A DNA stretch of 10,813 nt, taken from an uncultured beta proteobacterium (GTDB lineage: Bacteria; Pseudomonadota; Gammaproteobacteria; Burkholderiales; Burkholderiaceae). Position numbers and translations under genes: made by a program. Each line of letters begins with the position of its first letter. Within the stretch, counting starts at the first letter, position 1. The notes under the pieces were generated by a model. It had not been told where the DNA came from. It saw only the letters and a list, made by a program, of their open reading frames with translations, and made no database searches. Location of the stretch: the NCBI GenBank assembly GCA_903944255.1, contig CAJARE010000337.1, positions 1 through 10,813 on the forward strand. Reading direction: 5' to 3'. Shown here one piece after another: positions 1 through 7,093 of the stretch.

Positions 1-1686
1 ATACTGGGTTCTGGTGGCGCAGGGCTTTTCGCAGCCTTACATGCCCATCAAGCAAATCCTAATTTACATATTACGATTGCCGTTAAAGGTTTATTAGGTA
101 AATGTGGTTGTACCCGGATGGTTCAGGGCGGTTATAACGTTGCTTTAGCTGAAGGAGATTCGGTAGAGCGACACTTTATGGATACGATTGAAGGTGGTAA
201 GTGGCTTTCAGATCAAGAATTAGCCTGGACCTTAGTGAGCAAAGCAGTAGAGCGCATTCGAGAATTAGAAAATGAGTTGGGCTGCTTTTTTGATCGTAAT
301 CCTGATGGAACGATTCATCAAAAAGCGTTTGCAGGGCAGACTTTTGATCGTACGGTTCACAAGGGCGACTTAACTGGTATTGAAATTATTAATCGTCTAG
401 CAGAGCAAGTGTGGGCTAGGGGCATTCATCGGCTGGAAGAGTATCGCGCTATTGAATTAATTCACAGCACAGATGGCAAGTCACTTGCTGGAGTATTGAT
501 GCTCAATATGCAAACAGGTCAATTCACCCTGGTGCGTGCCAAGGCAGTCTTATTAGCCACCGGTGGTGGGCCAACGATGTATAAGTACCACACCCCGTCA
601 GGTGACAAGAGTTGCGACGGTTTAGCGATGGCACTGCGCGCAGGATTGACCTTACGCGATATGGAGATGGTCCAGTTCCATCCTACTGGTTTATTGGCTG
701 GCCCTGGAACACGAATGACAGGTACAGTTATAGAAGAAGGGTTGCGGGGAGCAGGCGGATACTTGCTAAATGGTAATCGCGAACGCTTTATGCATCACTA
801 TGACTCACGTAACGAGCGAGCTACAAGAGATATTGTGTCAAGAGCCATTAATTCTGAGATTCGTGCAGGAAGGGCTACACCTCATGGCGGGGCCTATATT
901 CAAATGAGTCATTTAGGGCCGCAGAATGTTCGGGAGCTATTTAAGGGAATGGTCGAGCGGTGCGCTGATAGCGGTTTTGATTTGGCAAATGATTTAGTGG
1001 AGGTTGTTCCTACCGCTCATTACATGATGGGTGGCCTTGTCTTTAAAAGTGACTGCAGTACTGACTTACCTGGCCTCTTTGCCGCTGGTGAAGATACGGG
1101 CGGGGTACATGGGGCCAATCGTCTGGGTGGAAACGGGGTTGCAAACTCAACTGTATTTGGTGGTATTGCAGGTGATACGATGGCGCACTGGGCAGCTAAA
1201 CAGAGCTTTCTGGAGTGCAATATGGACGAGGTATATGCCAGCATTCAAGCTCATGAGGCGCCACTTCATAAAGCAGCAGGTGACATTGAGGCAATTCGTG
1301 ATGCCTTGGCTGAATGTATGTGGGATGATGTAGGAATATCTAGAACAAAAGAAAGCCTACTTCGTGGTCGCGATACCCTTCATCGCTTAGAGGAAGTCTT
1401 ATTACAAATTGGTGTAGGTGATATTCAACGTGAATATAGTGTGACTTGGCAAGATTGGATGAATTTGCAAAATCTCATACAGGTGAGCAAAGCAATTACT
1501 GAGGCGGCTATTTCTAGAGAAAATTCTAGGGGATCGCATTATCGCGAGGATTTTCCTGAGCCTGGATCCATGGAAGACTCCTATTACACGGCAATCAATC
1601 TTCATGGCCAAAGTTTGTCGATAGAAAATAGACCAGTTCAATTCACTTTAGTAAATCCTGGCGAAACTATTCTTGTTGAGACCTAG
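1..1686 (+). CDS. Succinate dehydrogenase/fumarate reductase-type flavoprotein (5' end outside window)
   Basis: FAD-dependent oxidoreductase of the SdhA/FrdA/NadB superfamily. The frame is open from base 1, and the dinucleotide-binding motif GSGGAGL lies at nt 7-27, so the true start is a short way upstream and about 561 residues are visible. The ATG at 118 is internal because it lies after this motif. Dicarboxylate active-site landmarks are present: HPTG (His at 679-681), Arg in RDIVSR (826), His in TAHYMMGG (1018) and Arg in NRLGGN (1120). Differences from classical SdhA: Cys (109-111) falls where SdhA has the His that binds FAD covalently, so FAD is probably non-covalent. A few extra residues follow HPTG, and the substrate-binding Thr appears to be Glu (733-735). 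No SdhB, C or D gene follows, so a soluble enzyme or one with a partner upstream is likely. The natural substrate is unknown. The TauE/SafE gene starts directly downstream. Confidence 0.85.
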   Translation: MLGSGGAGLFAALHAHQANPNLHITIAVKGLLGKCGCTRMVQGGYNVALAEGDSVERHFMDTIEGGKWLSDQELAWTLVSKAVERIRELENELGCFFDRNPDGTIHQKAFAGQTFDRTVHKGDLTGIEIINRLAEQVWARGIHRLEEYRAIELIHSTDGKSLAGVLMLNMQTGQFTLVRAKAVLLATGGGPTMYKYHTPSGDKSCDGLAMALRAGLTLRDMEMVQFHPTGLLAGPGTRMTGTVIEEGLRGAGGYLLNGNRERFMHHYDSRNERATRDIVSRAINSEIRAGRATPHGGAYIQMSHLGPQNVRELFKGMVERCADSGFDLANDLVEVVPTAHYMMGGLVFKSDCSTDLPGLFAAGEDTGGVHGANRLGGNGVANSTVFGGIAGDTMAHWAAKQSFLECNMDEVYASIQAHEAPLHKAAGDIEAIRDALAECMWDDVGISRTKESLLRGRDTLHRLEEVLLQIGVGDIQREYSVTWQDWMNLQNLIQVSKAITEAAISRENSRGSHYREDFPEPGSMEDSYYTAINLHGQSLSIENRPVQFTLVNPGETILVET

Positions 1687-1688
1687 CC

Positions 1689-2441
1689 ATTTTTGAGTTC
1701 ATAGAACCGCTTCCATTTGCCTTAGCCGCAATAATCATCTTTGGCGCGTATTTTATTTTTGGAGTATCTGGGTTTGGCGCTTCTATTGTTGCTGTTCCCT
1801 TGCTAGTCCAGATTTACCCATTAAAGTCTGTAGTGCCAATGATGGTCATGATTGATATTTGCGGTGCTTTATATCTCGGAAATAAAAATTCAAGCAACGC
1901 AGATATGAAAGAATTGAAGTGGCTATTTCCCTTTACCTTGATAGGTATTGTTGTGGGGGGTCTACTGTTGCTTCAAGCCCCAAGTGCTCCTTTATTAATT
2001 ACGCTGGGAGTCTTTGCTGCAATCAATGGAGCCCGAGTTCTTTGGCAAAGAAATCGAGAGCTACATAAAGTAATTAATAGATGGTGGGCTGCTCCATTTG
2101 GATTTTTTGGGGGCATCTTTACGGCACTTTTTGCTACTGGCGGAGCTATTTATGCCTCTTACCTTGGATTGAGGATTTCAGATCCAAAAACAGTGAGAGC
2201 AACTATGGCCTTCGCAATATTGATCCTGACTATTTTGCGACTTTGTCTTATGGTTGCGACAGGATTATTGCTCAGTTGGCCTGTATTAGGATTGGCAATA
2301 TGTCTGATCCCTACTACTTTCCTTGGTATTTGGGCTGGAACGCATGTACACGCTAAATTAAGTAATGCAGCGATGCGGGTGGCCTATGGTTCCATTTTAC
2401 TTTTTTCAGGAACAACTTTATTGGTGCGCCAGTTATTTTAA
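1689..2441 (+). CDS. TauE/SafE family membrane anion exporter with apparent non-AUG start
   Basis: Predicted inner-membrane protein of about 250 residues with roughly eight hydrophobic segments, the usual TauE/SafE size. Both halves carry the family's glycine-rich repeat: VSGFGASIVAVPLL near residues 26-39, and GFFGGIFTALFATGGA in the second half. Members export sulfite, sulfoacetate or other sulfur anions, which fits a cluster whose enzymes release sulfite. The start is odd. The first canonical start codon in frame is TTG at 1800, but the conserved first helix is encoded upstream, between 1689 and 1800. That stretch has no ATG, GTG or TTG in frame, back to a TGA at 1677-1679. I chose ATT at 1689, two bases after the flavoprotein stop, which gives MFEFIEPLPFALAAI as N-terminus. 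A GAG about eight bases upstream is only a weak ribosome site, so translational coupling to the flavoprotein is likely. Family assignment is firm; the start and substrate are inferred. Confidence 0.8.
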   Translation: MFEFIEPLPFALAAIIIFGAYFIFGVSGFGASIVAVPLLVQIYPLKSVVPMMVMIDICGALYLGNKNSSNADMKELKWLFPFTLIGIVVGGLLLLQAPSAPLLITLGVFAAINGARVLWQRNRELHKVINRWWAAPFGFFGGIFTALFATGGAIYASYLGLRISDPKTVRATMAFAILILTILRLCLMVATGLLLSWPVLGLAICLIPTTFLGIWAGTHVHAKLSNAAMRVAYGSILLFSGTTLLVRQLF

Positions 2442-2474
2442 AGTTAAGGACTCTCTTAAAGAGCGTCCTTAACT
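2442..2474. terminator. Stem-loop between convergent genes, probable bidirectional terminator
   Basis: AGTTAAGGAC (2442-2451) pairs with GTCCTTAACT (2465-2474). After one mismatch a further CTC/GAG pairing continues, closing a TTAAA loop. It sits in the 38-base gap between the stop of the TauE/SafE gene and the stop of the convergent binding-protein gene. The U-tracts are weak on both sides (TTTAAAATAA on the minus strand), so it may be an inefficient terminator or a 3'-end stabilising hairpin. Confidence 0.65.
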
Positions 2475-2479
2475 AATGA

Positions 2480-3472
2480 TTATTGAGCTTGGATATTACG
2501 AGCCTTAATGACTTTTTCCCAGTTTGCTGTTTCATTCTTAATTTGAATATCTAACTGCTCTTTAGGGGTGTTCAAAATTGCTGTAAGACCATTAAGTTCT
2601 AGGCTCTTTCGCATTGCATCTGATACCAAGGCCTTTTGAGTTGCGTTATATATTGTTTCCTGAATAGCCTTTGGAGTGCCTGAAGGCGCTGCTAGCGCAA
2701 ACCAGCCCAGATTAACAAATCCTGGAATGGCTGCCTCTGCAACAGTAGGAACATCGGGTAATTGCGCAACTCTTTTGCTGCTAGTAATGGCTAAAGGTTT
2801 GATCTTTCCGGATTTTGCGAAGCCTGCTGCTGCCGGAAGGTTGCCAACCATAAAGTCAATTTGTCCAGAAGCTAAATCAGTAAGAGCTGGGCCTTCACCC
2901 TTATAAGGTACGTGAGTGGCGCTAATTCCTGCTGAGTAGGTGAAATTTTCACCCGCCATATGAACTTGACTGCCAATTCCTGCTGAGCCAAAGGTTAACT
3001 CTTTCGTTTTTGCTAAAGCGATCAACTCTTTTAAGTTGTTTGCCGGTACATTTGGGCCAACTGATACCAACATTGGGCCGCCAGCTACAGCAGTAATGTA
3101 GGTAAGATCGGTAGCGTAATTTAATGGAAGTTTTTTATATAAAAATGGGTTAACTGTCATCATGCTTCCTGAAGCAAGCAGCAGTGTGTAACCGTTAGGA
3201 GGTGCGTTTGCAACGACTTCAGCGCCAATATTACCTCCAGCACCACCTTTGTTTTCGACAATGACATTTTGACCAAGAATAGTGGTCATTTGTTGTGCCA
3301 AAATTCTTCCGAGAATATCAGTGGTGCCGCCAGGAGCAAAAGGGATAATTAATTTAATTGGCTTATCTGGCCAACTTTGAGCCTGTGTAATTGAAGGGGA
3401 GGCAATACAGGCTAGCGCTCCAAGGCTAATAAATGCATTTCTTAAAACGGCAATCAATGGTTTCCTAAACAT
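2480..3472 (-). CDS. Bug-family (TctC-like) periplasmic solute-binding protein
   Basis: Extracytoplasmic receptor of the tripartite tricarboxylate transporter (TTT) type, 330 residues, the usual Bug length. An N-terminal Sec signal peptide has a positive start, a hydrophobic core and a likely cleavage after TQA at residues 29-31. The mature protein opens with the family signature WPDKPIKLIIPFAPGGTTD, whose PGG-T-D loop helps bind the carboxylate of the ligand. A strong ribosome site (GGAGGAG, about 3478-3484 on the minus strand) supports the ATG at 3470-3472. No TctA or TctB membrane subunits are present. In known sulfolactate degraders a TTT system (SlcHFG) imports sulfolactate, so a SlcH-like role is plausible from its position divergent to the slcC-like operon. 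The ligand itself cannot be read from sequence, since Bug proteins are a large paralogous family. Confidence 0.85.
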   Translation of the reverse strand: MFRKPLIAVLRNAFISLGALACIASPSITQAQSWPDKPIKLIIPFAPGGTTDILGRILAQQMTTILGQNVIVENKGGAGGNIGAEVVANAPPNGYTLLLASGSMMTVNPFLYKKLPLNYATDLTYITAVAGGPMLVSVGPNVPANNLKELIALAKTKELTFGSAGIGSQVHMAGENFTYSAGISATHVPYKGEGPALTDLASGQIDFMVGNLPAAAGFAKSGKIKPLAITSSKRVAQLPDVPTVAEAAIPGFVNLGWFALAAPSGTPKAIQETIYNATQKALVSDAMRKSLELNGLTAILNTPKEQLDIQIKNETANWEKVIKARNIQAQ

Positions 3473-3540
3473 CTTGCTCCTCCAGGTTTAATTGTATTTT
3501 TTTTATCTTAACTCTTATTTCATTACATAAAATGTTTTTT

Positions 3541-3557
3541 AAATCATAAGCTGATTT
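3541..3557. promoter_or_regulatory. Inverted repeat AAATCA-N5-TGATTT, candidate operator
   Basis: A perfect 6+6 inverted repeat (AAATCA at 3541-3546, TGATTT at 3552-3557, five-base spacer) lies about 70 bases upstream of the binding-protein start and about 55 bases upstream of the slcC-like start. The same half-sites recur in the opposite order at 3589-3600, which suggests that one regulator acts on both divergent units. The binding factor is unknown. Confidence 0.4.
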
Positions 3558-3581
3558 ACTGCTTAAAAATAGTATGTTCGC

Positions 3582-3610
3582 TTGCAAGTGATTTAAATCA
3601 TCTATATGAT
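3582..3610 (+). promoter_or_regulatory. Probable sigma-70 promoter of the sulfolactate operon with palindromic operator in the spacer
   Basis: TTGCAA (3582-3587) as -35 and TATGAT (3605-3610, five of six consensus bases) as -10 are separated by exactly 17 bases. The spacer contains a perfect 12-base palindrome, TGATTTAAATCA (3589-3600). CTTGCAAG (3581-3588), also a palindrome, covers the -35. A protein on the 12-mer would block RNA polymerase, so repression is the simplest reading, perhaps by the GntR protein at the operon's end. TGAT-N4-ATCA also resembles an FNR/CRP-type core. The predicted transcription start falls near 3617, on the second in-frame ATG. Confidence 0.55.
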
Positions 3611-4546
3611 ATGAATATGTCTACCATTTTGATCTCTGAGTTCATCACTAGTCAAGCCTTAGAAACCCTGCGTTCTAAGCATAGCGTGATTTATGAGCCA
3701 GATTTATATAAAGATCGTCCAGCTTTAATTGCTGCAATGCAAAATATTGATGGGCTGATTGTTCGTAACCTAACTCAAGTCAATGAAGAAATTTTACTGA
3801 CAGCGCCAAATTTAAGGGTTGTTGGTCGTTTGGGCGTTGGGCTTGAAAATATTGAGTTAACAGCTTGTGCCAAGCGCAATATCAAAGTCATCCCTGCAAC
3901 AGGTGCAAATGCTGAGTCAGTAGCTGAGTATGTTGTCGGGGCTGCAGTTGCATTAACCCGTGGCTTTATTCCTGCTACGATGGCAACCCTCAAAGGGGAA
4001 TGGCCTCGCCCTCGTTTTTCTGGTTATCACGAATTTTTAGGTCAGACATTCGGTATTGTAGGTTTTGGCAGTATTGGAAGGGTAGTTGCTAAAAAGGCGC
4101 ATGCGTTTGGCTTGCATTGTGTGGCATACGATCCAATGCTCTCTGAAGATTCTATTGCTCTTGATGGATTTTCAGTTCCCTTGCTTCAATTAAATGAGTT
4201 GCTGTCTAAAAGCAATGCAGTTTCTTTACACCTTCCTTATTTGCCTGAAACCAAGAATTTGTTTAATGCGACTACGCTTGACCAAATGAAAGAAGGCGCT
4301 TGTCTAATTAATACAGCGCGCGGTGGCATCGTTGATGAATTAGCGCTAGCAGAGCGACTGCGCTCTGGGCGAATTGGTGGCGCAGCAATCGATGTCTTTT
4401 CTACAGAGCCTGCAAAGGATTTAAGTCATTTTGCAGGAATTGAGAATCTTATTCTGACACCACATATCGCTGGAGTCACACATGAAAGTAATCAGCGTGT
4501 TAGTCAAATGATTGCCGATGAAGTAAATCGGTATTTAGGGGTTTGA
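3611..4546 (+). CDS. slcC: D-isomer-specific 2-hydroxyacid dehydrogenase, probable (S)-sulfolactate dehydrogenase
   Basis: Cytoplasmic NAD-dependent dehydrogenase of the phosphoglycerate dehydrogenase (SerA) family, 311 residues without the regulatory ACT domain. The nucleotide-binding fold shows GFGSIG at 151-156 and Asp174 at the end of the second strand, which favours NAD over NADP. The catalytic triad is complete: Arg237 in NTARGG, Glu266 in DVFSTEP and His285 in TPHIAG. Being first in an operon with ComC-like and SuyAB proteins points to SlcC, which oxidises (S)-3-sulfolactate to sulfopyruvate. The family alone would also allow other 2-hydroxyacids. Two starts are possible, ATG 3611 or ATG 3617; neither has a ribosome site. 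ATG 3617 gives MSTILISEF, a typical family N-terminus, and coincides with the predicted transcription start, so it may be read from a leaderless mRNA. Its stop is one base before the next gene's ATG. Confidence 0.85.
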   Translation: MNMSTILISEFITSQALETLRSKHSVIYEPDLYKDRPALIAAMQNIDGLIVRNLTQVNEEILLTAPNLRVVGRLGVGLENIELTACAKRNIKVIPATGANAESVAEYVVGAAVALTRGFIPATMATLKGEWPRPRFSGYHEFLGQTFGIVGFGSIGRVVAKKAHAFGLHCVAYDPMLSEDSIALDGFSVPLLQLNELLSKSNAVSLHLPYLPETKNLFNATTLDQMKEGACLINTARGGIVDELALAERLRSGRIGGAAIDVFSTEPAKDLSHFAGIENLILTPHIAGVTHESNQRVSQMIADEVNRYLGV

Positions 4547-4547
4547 A

Positions 4548-5558
4548 ATGAACTTATCCTATGAAAAGATGGTTCAGTTGGCATCGGCTGGATTAAAAGC
4601 TAGTGGTATCGGTGAAAAAGCGGCTTTTGAAACAGCGCAGTTTTTAACGCTTGCAGAATTAGACGGCTTAGCCTCACACGGTTTAGCACGGGTTTCACAA
4701 TATGCAGGTCATGCAAAAAATGGCCGAGTTGAGCTGGCCCCTAAAATAAAGGTTCGTCCTTTCAAAACATCTGCAGCCTTAGTTGATGCCTGTGATGGAT
4801 TAGCTTTCCCAGCCCTTCGTTTCGCAACAGATTTGTCAGTTAATCTTGCTTCAAAGAGTGGCGTTGGTCTTGTAGCGGTGACTAATAGTCACCACTTTGG
4901 CGTTGCTGGTCATTTTGCAGAGGCCGCCGCTCGCGCTGGATATATCTCCTTATTGTTTGGCAATACGCCTGCTGCAATGCCGATGGTTGGTGGAAGCAAG
5001 GCTATGTTTGGTACTAACCCATTGGCCGCTGCATTCCCAATAGCCAATCGTGATCCCTTAGTAATTGATATGTCTTTATCAGCGGTTGCGCGTGGCAAAT
5101 TATTGGTTGCCGCAAAAAAAGGCGAAGCGATTCCTGAGGGGTGGGCATTAACTGCGGATGGTAAGCCGACAACAGATCCACAAGAGGGGTTAAAGGGTTT
5201 GATGGTTCCTTTGGGCGGAGATAAAGGGGCATTACTGGCTTTGATTGTTGAATTATTAGTGGTGGGTTTGTCTGGCAGCAGATTCTCATATGAAGCTGAC
5301 TCATTTTTTGACGCCAAGGGAAATCGCCCACGTATTGGCCAGCTGTTACTAACGATCGATCCAGGTCTTGCCGGTACTCAAGTTTTTGCAAACAAAATGC
5401 GCGACTTTTTAAAAGTTTTGGCCGCTGATTCAGGCACTCGTTTGCCGGGCCAGCGACGCTTTAAGCAAAGAGCAGCAGGATTTAAAGAAGGTGTAAATGT
5501 TTCTGATGTGGTTGTAGAGGAAATTCAGGCTGGCATTCGTCAGTCATGGAATGGGTAG
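4548..5558 (+). CDS. comC: Ldh2/malate dehydrogenase-2 family oxidoreductase, probable (R)-sulfolactate dehydrogenase
   Basis: NAD(P)-dependent dehydrogenase of the Ldh_2 family (malate, ureidoglycolate and sulfolactate dehydrogenases), 336 residues, full length. Landmarks are SHGLARV with Arg48, catalytic His116 in TNSHHFG, the GTNPLAAAFP cofactor loop at about 155-164, and GGDKG near 223-227. In the sulfolactate pathway ComC reduces sulfopyruvate to (R)-3-sulfolactate, the enantiomer that SuyAB cleaves. With the upstream SlcC-like enzyme it would epimerise sulfolactate through sulfopyruvate. The ATG at 4548 is one base after the slcC-like stop, with AGGGG just upstream inside that gene, so the two are translationally coupled. 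A malate or lactate role is possible from the family alone; the suyAB context argues for sulfolactate. Confidence 0.85.
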   Translation: MNLSYEKMVQLASAGLKASGIGEKAAFETAQFLTLAELDGLASHGLARVSQYAGHAKNGRVELAPKIKVRPFKTSAALVDACDGLAFPALRFATDLSVNLASKSGVGLVAVTNSHHFGVAGHFAEAAARAGYISLLFGNTPAAMPMVGGSKAMFGTNPLAAAFPIANRDPLVIDMSLSAVARGKLLVAAKKGEAIPEGWALTADGKPTTDPQEGLKGLMVPLGGDKGALLALIVELLVVGLSGSRFSYEADSFFDAKGNRPRIGQLLLTIDPGLAGTQVFANKMRDFLKVLAADSGTRLPGQRRFKQRAAGFKEGVNVSDVVVEEIQAGIRQSWNG

Positions 5559-5588
5559 CATTCAAATAAGATTGATAAGGAGAAAGAA

Positions 5589-5870
5589 ATGATTCATTTT
5601 GTCGTGCATGAGCCAGGAGACGTCGTTGGCGTTGTCGTGGTGGAAGGTGTGAAGGCTGGTACTGATTTAATCGGCTGGGTAATGGACGGTGATAGCACTG
5701 TCAATATCAAATCTGAAAGTGATATTCCTATTGGGCATAAGATTGCTTTGCAGGACATGAAGGCTGGCGACACCATTATTAAGTACGGTGTTGATATCGG
5801 CAAGGTAGTTGCTCCCATCAAAAAGGGCGAGCATACCCATGTTCAAAATGTCAAAACTAAGCGTTGGTAA
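5589..5870 (+). CDS. suyA: (2R)-sulfolactate sulfo-lyase, small (alpha) subunit
   Basis: A 93-residue protein corresponding to the N-terminal SAF-like domain of the UxaA/altronate dehydratase family, encoded separately as in SuyA. IPIGHKIAL (46-54) and the HTH-containing end GEHTHVQNVKTKRW are family landmarks. With SuyB it forms the lyase that splits (R)-3-sulfolactate into pyruvate and sulfite in the cytoplasm. A good ribosome site (AAGGAG at 5577-5582) supports the ATG at 5589. The gene lies 30 bases after the ComC-like gene and 40 bases before suyB. A split altronate or galactarate dehydratase subunit is the alternative; the two flanking dehydrogenases and nearby xsc make SuyA much more likely. 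Confidence 0.88.
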   Translation: MIHFVVHEPGDVVGVVVVEGVKAGTDLIGWVMDGDSTVNIKSESDIPIGHKIALQDMKAGDTIIKYGVDIGKVVAPIKKGEHTHVQNVKTKRW

Positions 5871-5910
5871 TCGATACCCGTATTCATTACGATATTAAGA
5901 AAGATAGAAA

Positions 5911-7083
5911 ATGATTAATTTAAAACAAGCAACCTTTATGGGCTATCGCCGTGAAAATGGTCGTATGGGTATTCGTAACCACGTCATTATTTTGCCCTTA
6001 GATGATTTATCGAATGCAGCATGTGAAGCGGTTGCCAACAATATTAAAGGTACAGTTGCCATTCCTCATCCTTATGGCCGTCTTCAGTTTGGCGCAGACT
6101 TAGACCTTCACTTTAGAACCTTGATCGGTGCCGGTTGCAATCCAAACGTAGCTGGAGTGGTAGTGATTGGTATCGAGCCACAGTGGACAAAGATTGTGGT
6201 TGATGGAATCAAGGCATCTGGTAAGCCAGTAGAAGGTTTCTGGATTGAAGGTAATGGCGATACATCAACCATTGCAAGTGCTAGTAAAGCTGCTTACTCC
6301 ATGATGAAGCACGCTTCTAAACAGCAACGCGTTTCAGCACCGCTATCAGAGTTATGGGTTTCAACCAAGTGCGGTGAATCTGATACTACTTCTGGTTGTG
6401 CATCGAACCCAACAGTTGGTAATGCGTTTGATAAGCTTTACGACATTGGTTCTACATTGGTGTTTGGTGAGACTACTGAGCTCACTGGTGGTGAGCATTT
6501 GGTTGAGGCACGCTGCCGTACTCCGGAAGTGAAGAAAAAATTCCGTGAAATGTTTGATCGTTATCAAGACGTGATCGAGAAGAATAAAACTAGCGATTTA
6601 TCAGATTCACAGCCTACCAAAGGCAATATTGCTGGTGGTCTAACAACAATCGAAGAAAAAGCGCTTGGTAATATTCAAAAAATCGGTAAGAAATGTGTTG
6701 TTGATGGCGTGTTAGATAAGGCTGAGACACCAACTATTCCAGGTTTGCATTTTATGGACTCATCTTCAGCTGCTGCTGAAATGGTGACGCTTTGTGCTGC
6801 TGCTGGTTTTGCGGCCCATTTCTTCCCAACTGGGCAAGGTAACGTGATTGGTAACCCAATTCTTCCAGTGATTAAGTTATGTGCTAATCCAAAAACAGTG
6901 CGGACGATGTCTGAGCATATCGATGTGGATGTTTCTGGTATTTTGCGCCGTGAAGAGAACTTAGATACAGCAGGCGAGAAGCTTCTCGATGCTCTTTTGA
7001 GAACTGCAAACGGTGAGTTAACAGCAGCTGAGATTTTGGGTCACCGTGAGTTTGTGATGACGCGCCTATACGAGTCTGCTTAA
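5911..7083 (+). CDS. suyB: (2R)-sulfolactate sulfo-lyase, large (beta) subunit
   Basis: Large catalytic subunit, 390 residues, of the UxaA C-terminal family (altronate/galactarate dehydratases and SuyB). It begins with the family opening GYRRENGRMGIRNHV (11-25). Cysteine-containing stretches likely to lie at the metal and substrate site are GAGCNPN (Cys76) and KCGESDTTSGCASNPTVG (Cys154, Cys162). FGETTELTGGEHL (about 185-197) and FPTGQGNVIGNP (about 305-316) are further conserved blocks. It eliminates sulfite from (R)-sulfolactate; related enzymes need ferrous iron, which is likely but not shown here. The ribosome site before ATG 5911 is weak (AAGAAAG), so it is probably coupled to suyA, although 40 bases separate them. 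The regulator gene follows after 10 bases. Confidence 0.88.
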   Translation: MINLKQATFMGYRRENGRMGIRNHVIILPLDDLSNAACEAVANNIKGTVAIPHPYGRLQFGADLDLHFRTLIGAGCNPNVAGVVVIGIEPQWTKIVVDGIKASGKPVEGFWIEGNGDTSTIASASKAAYSMMKHASKQQRVSAPLSELWVSTKCGESDTTSGCASNPTVGNAFDKLYDIGSTLVFGETTELTGGEHLVEARCRTPEVKKKFREMFDRYQDVIEKNKTSDLSDSQPTKGNIAGGLTTIEEKALGNIQKIGKKCVVDGVLDKAETPTIPGLHFMDSSSAAAEMVTLCAAAGFAAHFFPTGQGNVIGNPILPVIKLCANPKTVRTMSEHIDVDVSGILRREENLDTAGEKLLDALLRTANGELTAAEILGHREFVMTRLYESA

Positions 7084-7093
7084 GTCTTAGAGT

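Noticed and set aside
1..1686. L-aspartate oxidase (NadB) or adenylylsulfate reductase alpha subunit (AprA)
   Set aside because: HPTG and HGANRLGGN are of the SDH/FRD type (NadB usually has HPTC and NRMASN). AprA lacks these dicarboxylate motifs. No AprB follows.
3481..3540. T-rich run upstream of the binding-protein gene as a terminator
   Set aside because: No stem precedes the T-run in either direction. It is more likely AT-rich promoter DNA.
4910..5391. Open frames antisense to the ComC-like gene
   Set aside because: They lie wholly inside a well-conserved dehydrogenase gene, overlap one another and show no recognisable domain or ribosome site.
5589..7083. Altronate or galactarate dehydratase (UxaA/GarD) split in two
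   Set aside because: The family is the same, but separate small and large subunits next to slcC- and comC-like dehydrogenases, and near xsc, fit SuyAB. No sugar-acid genes are present.
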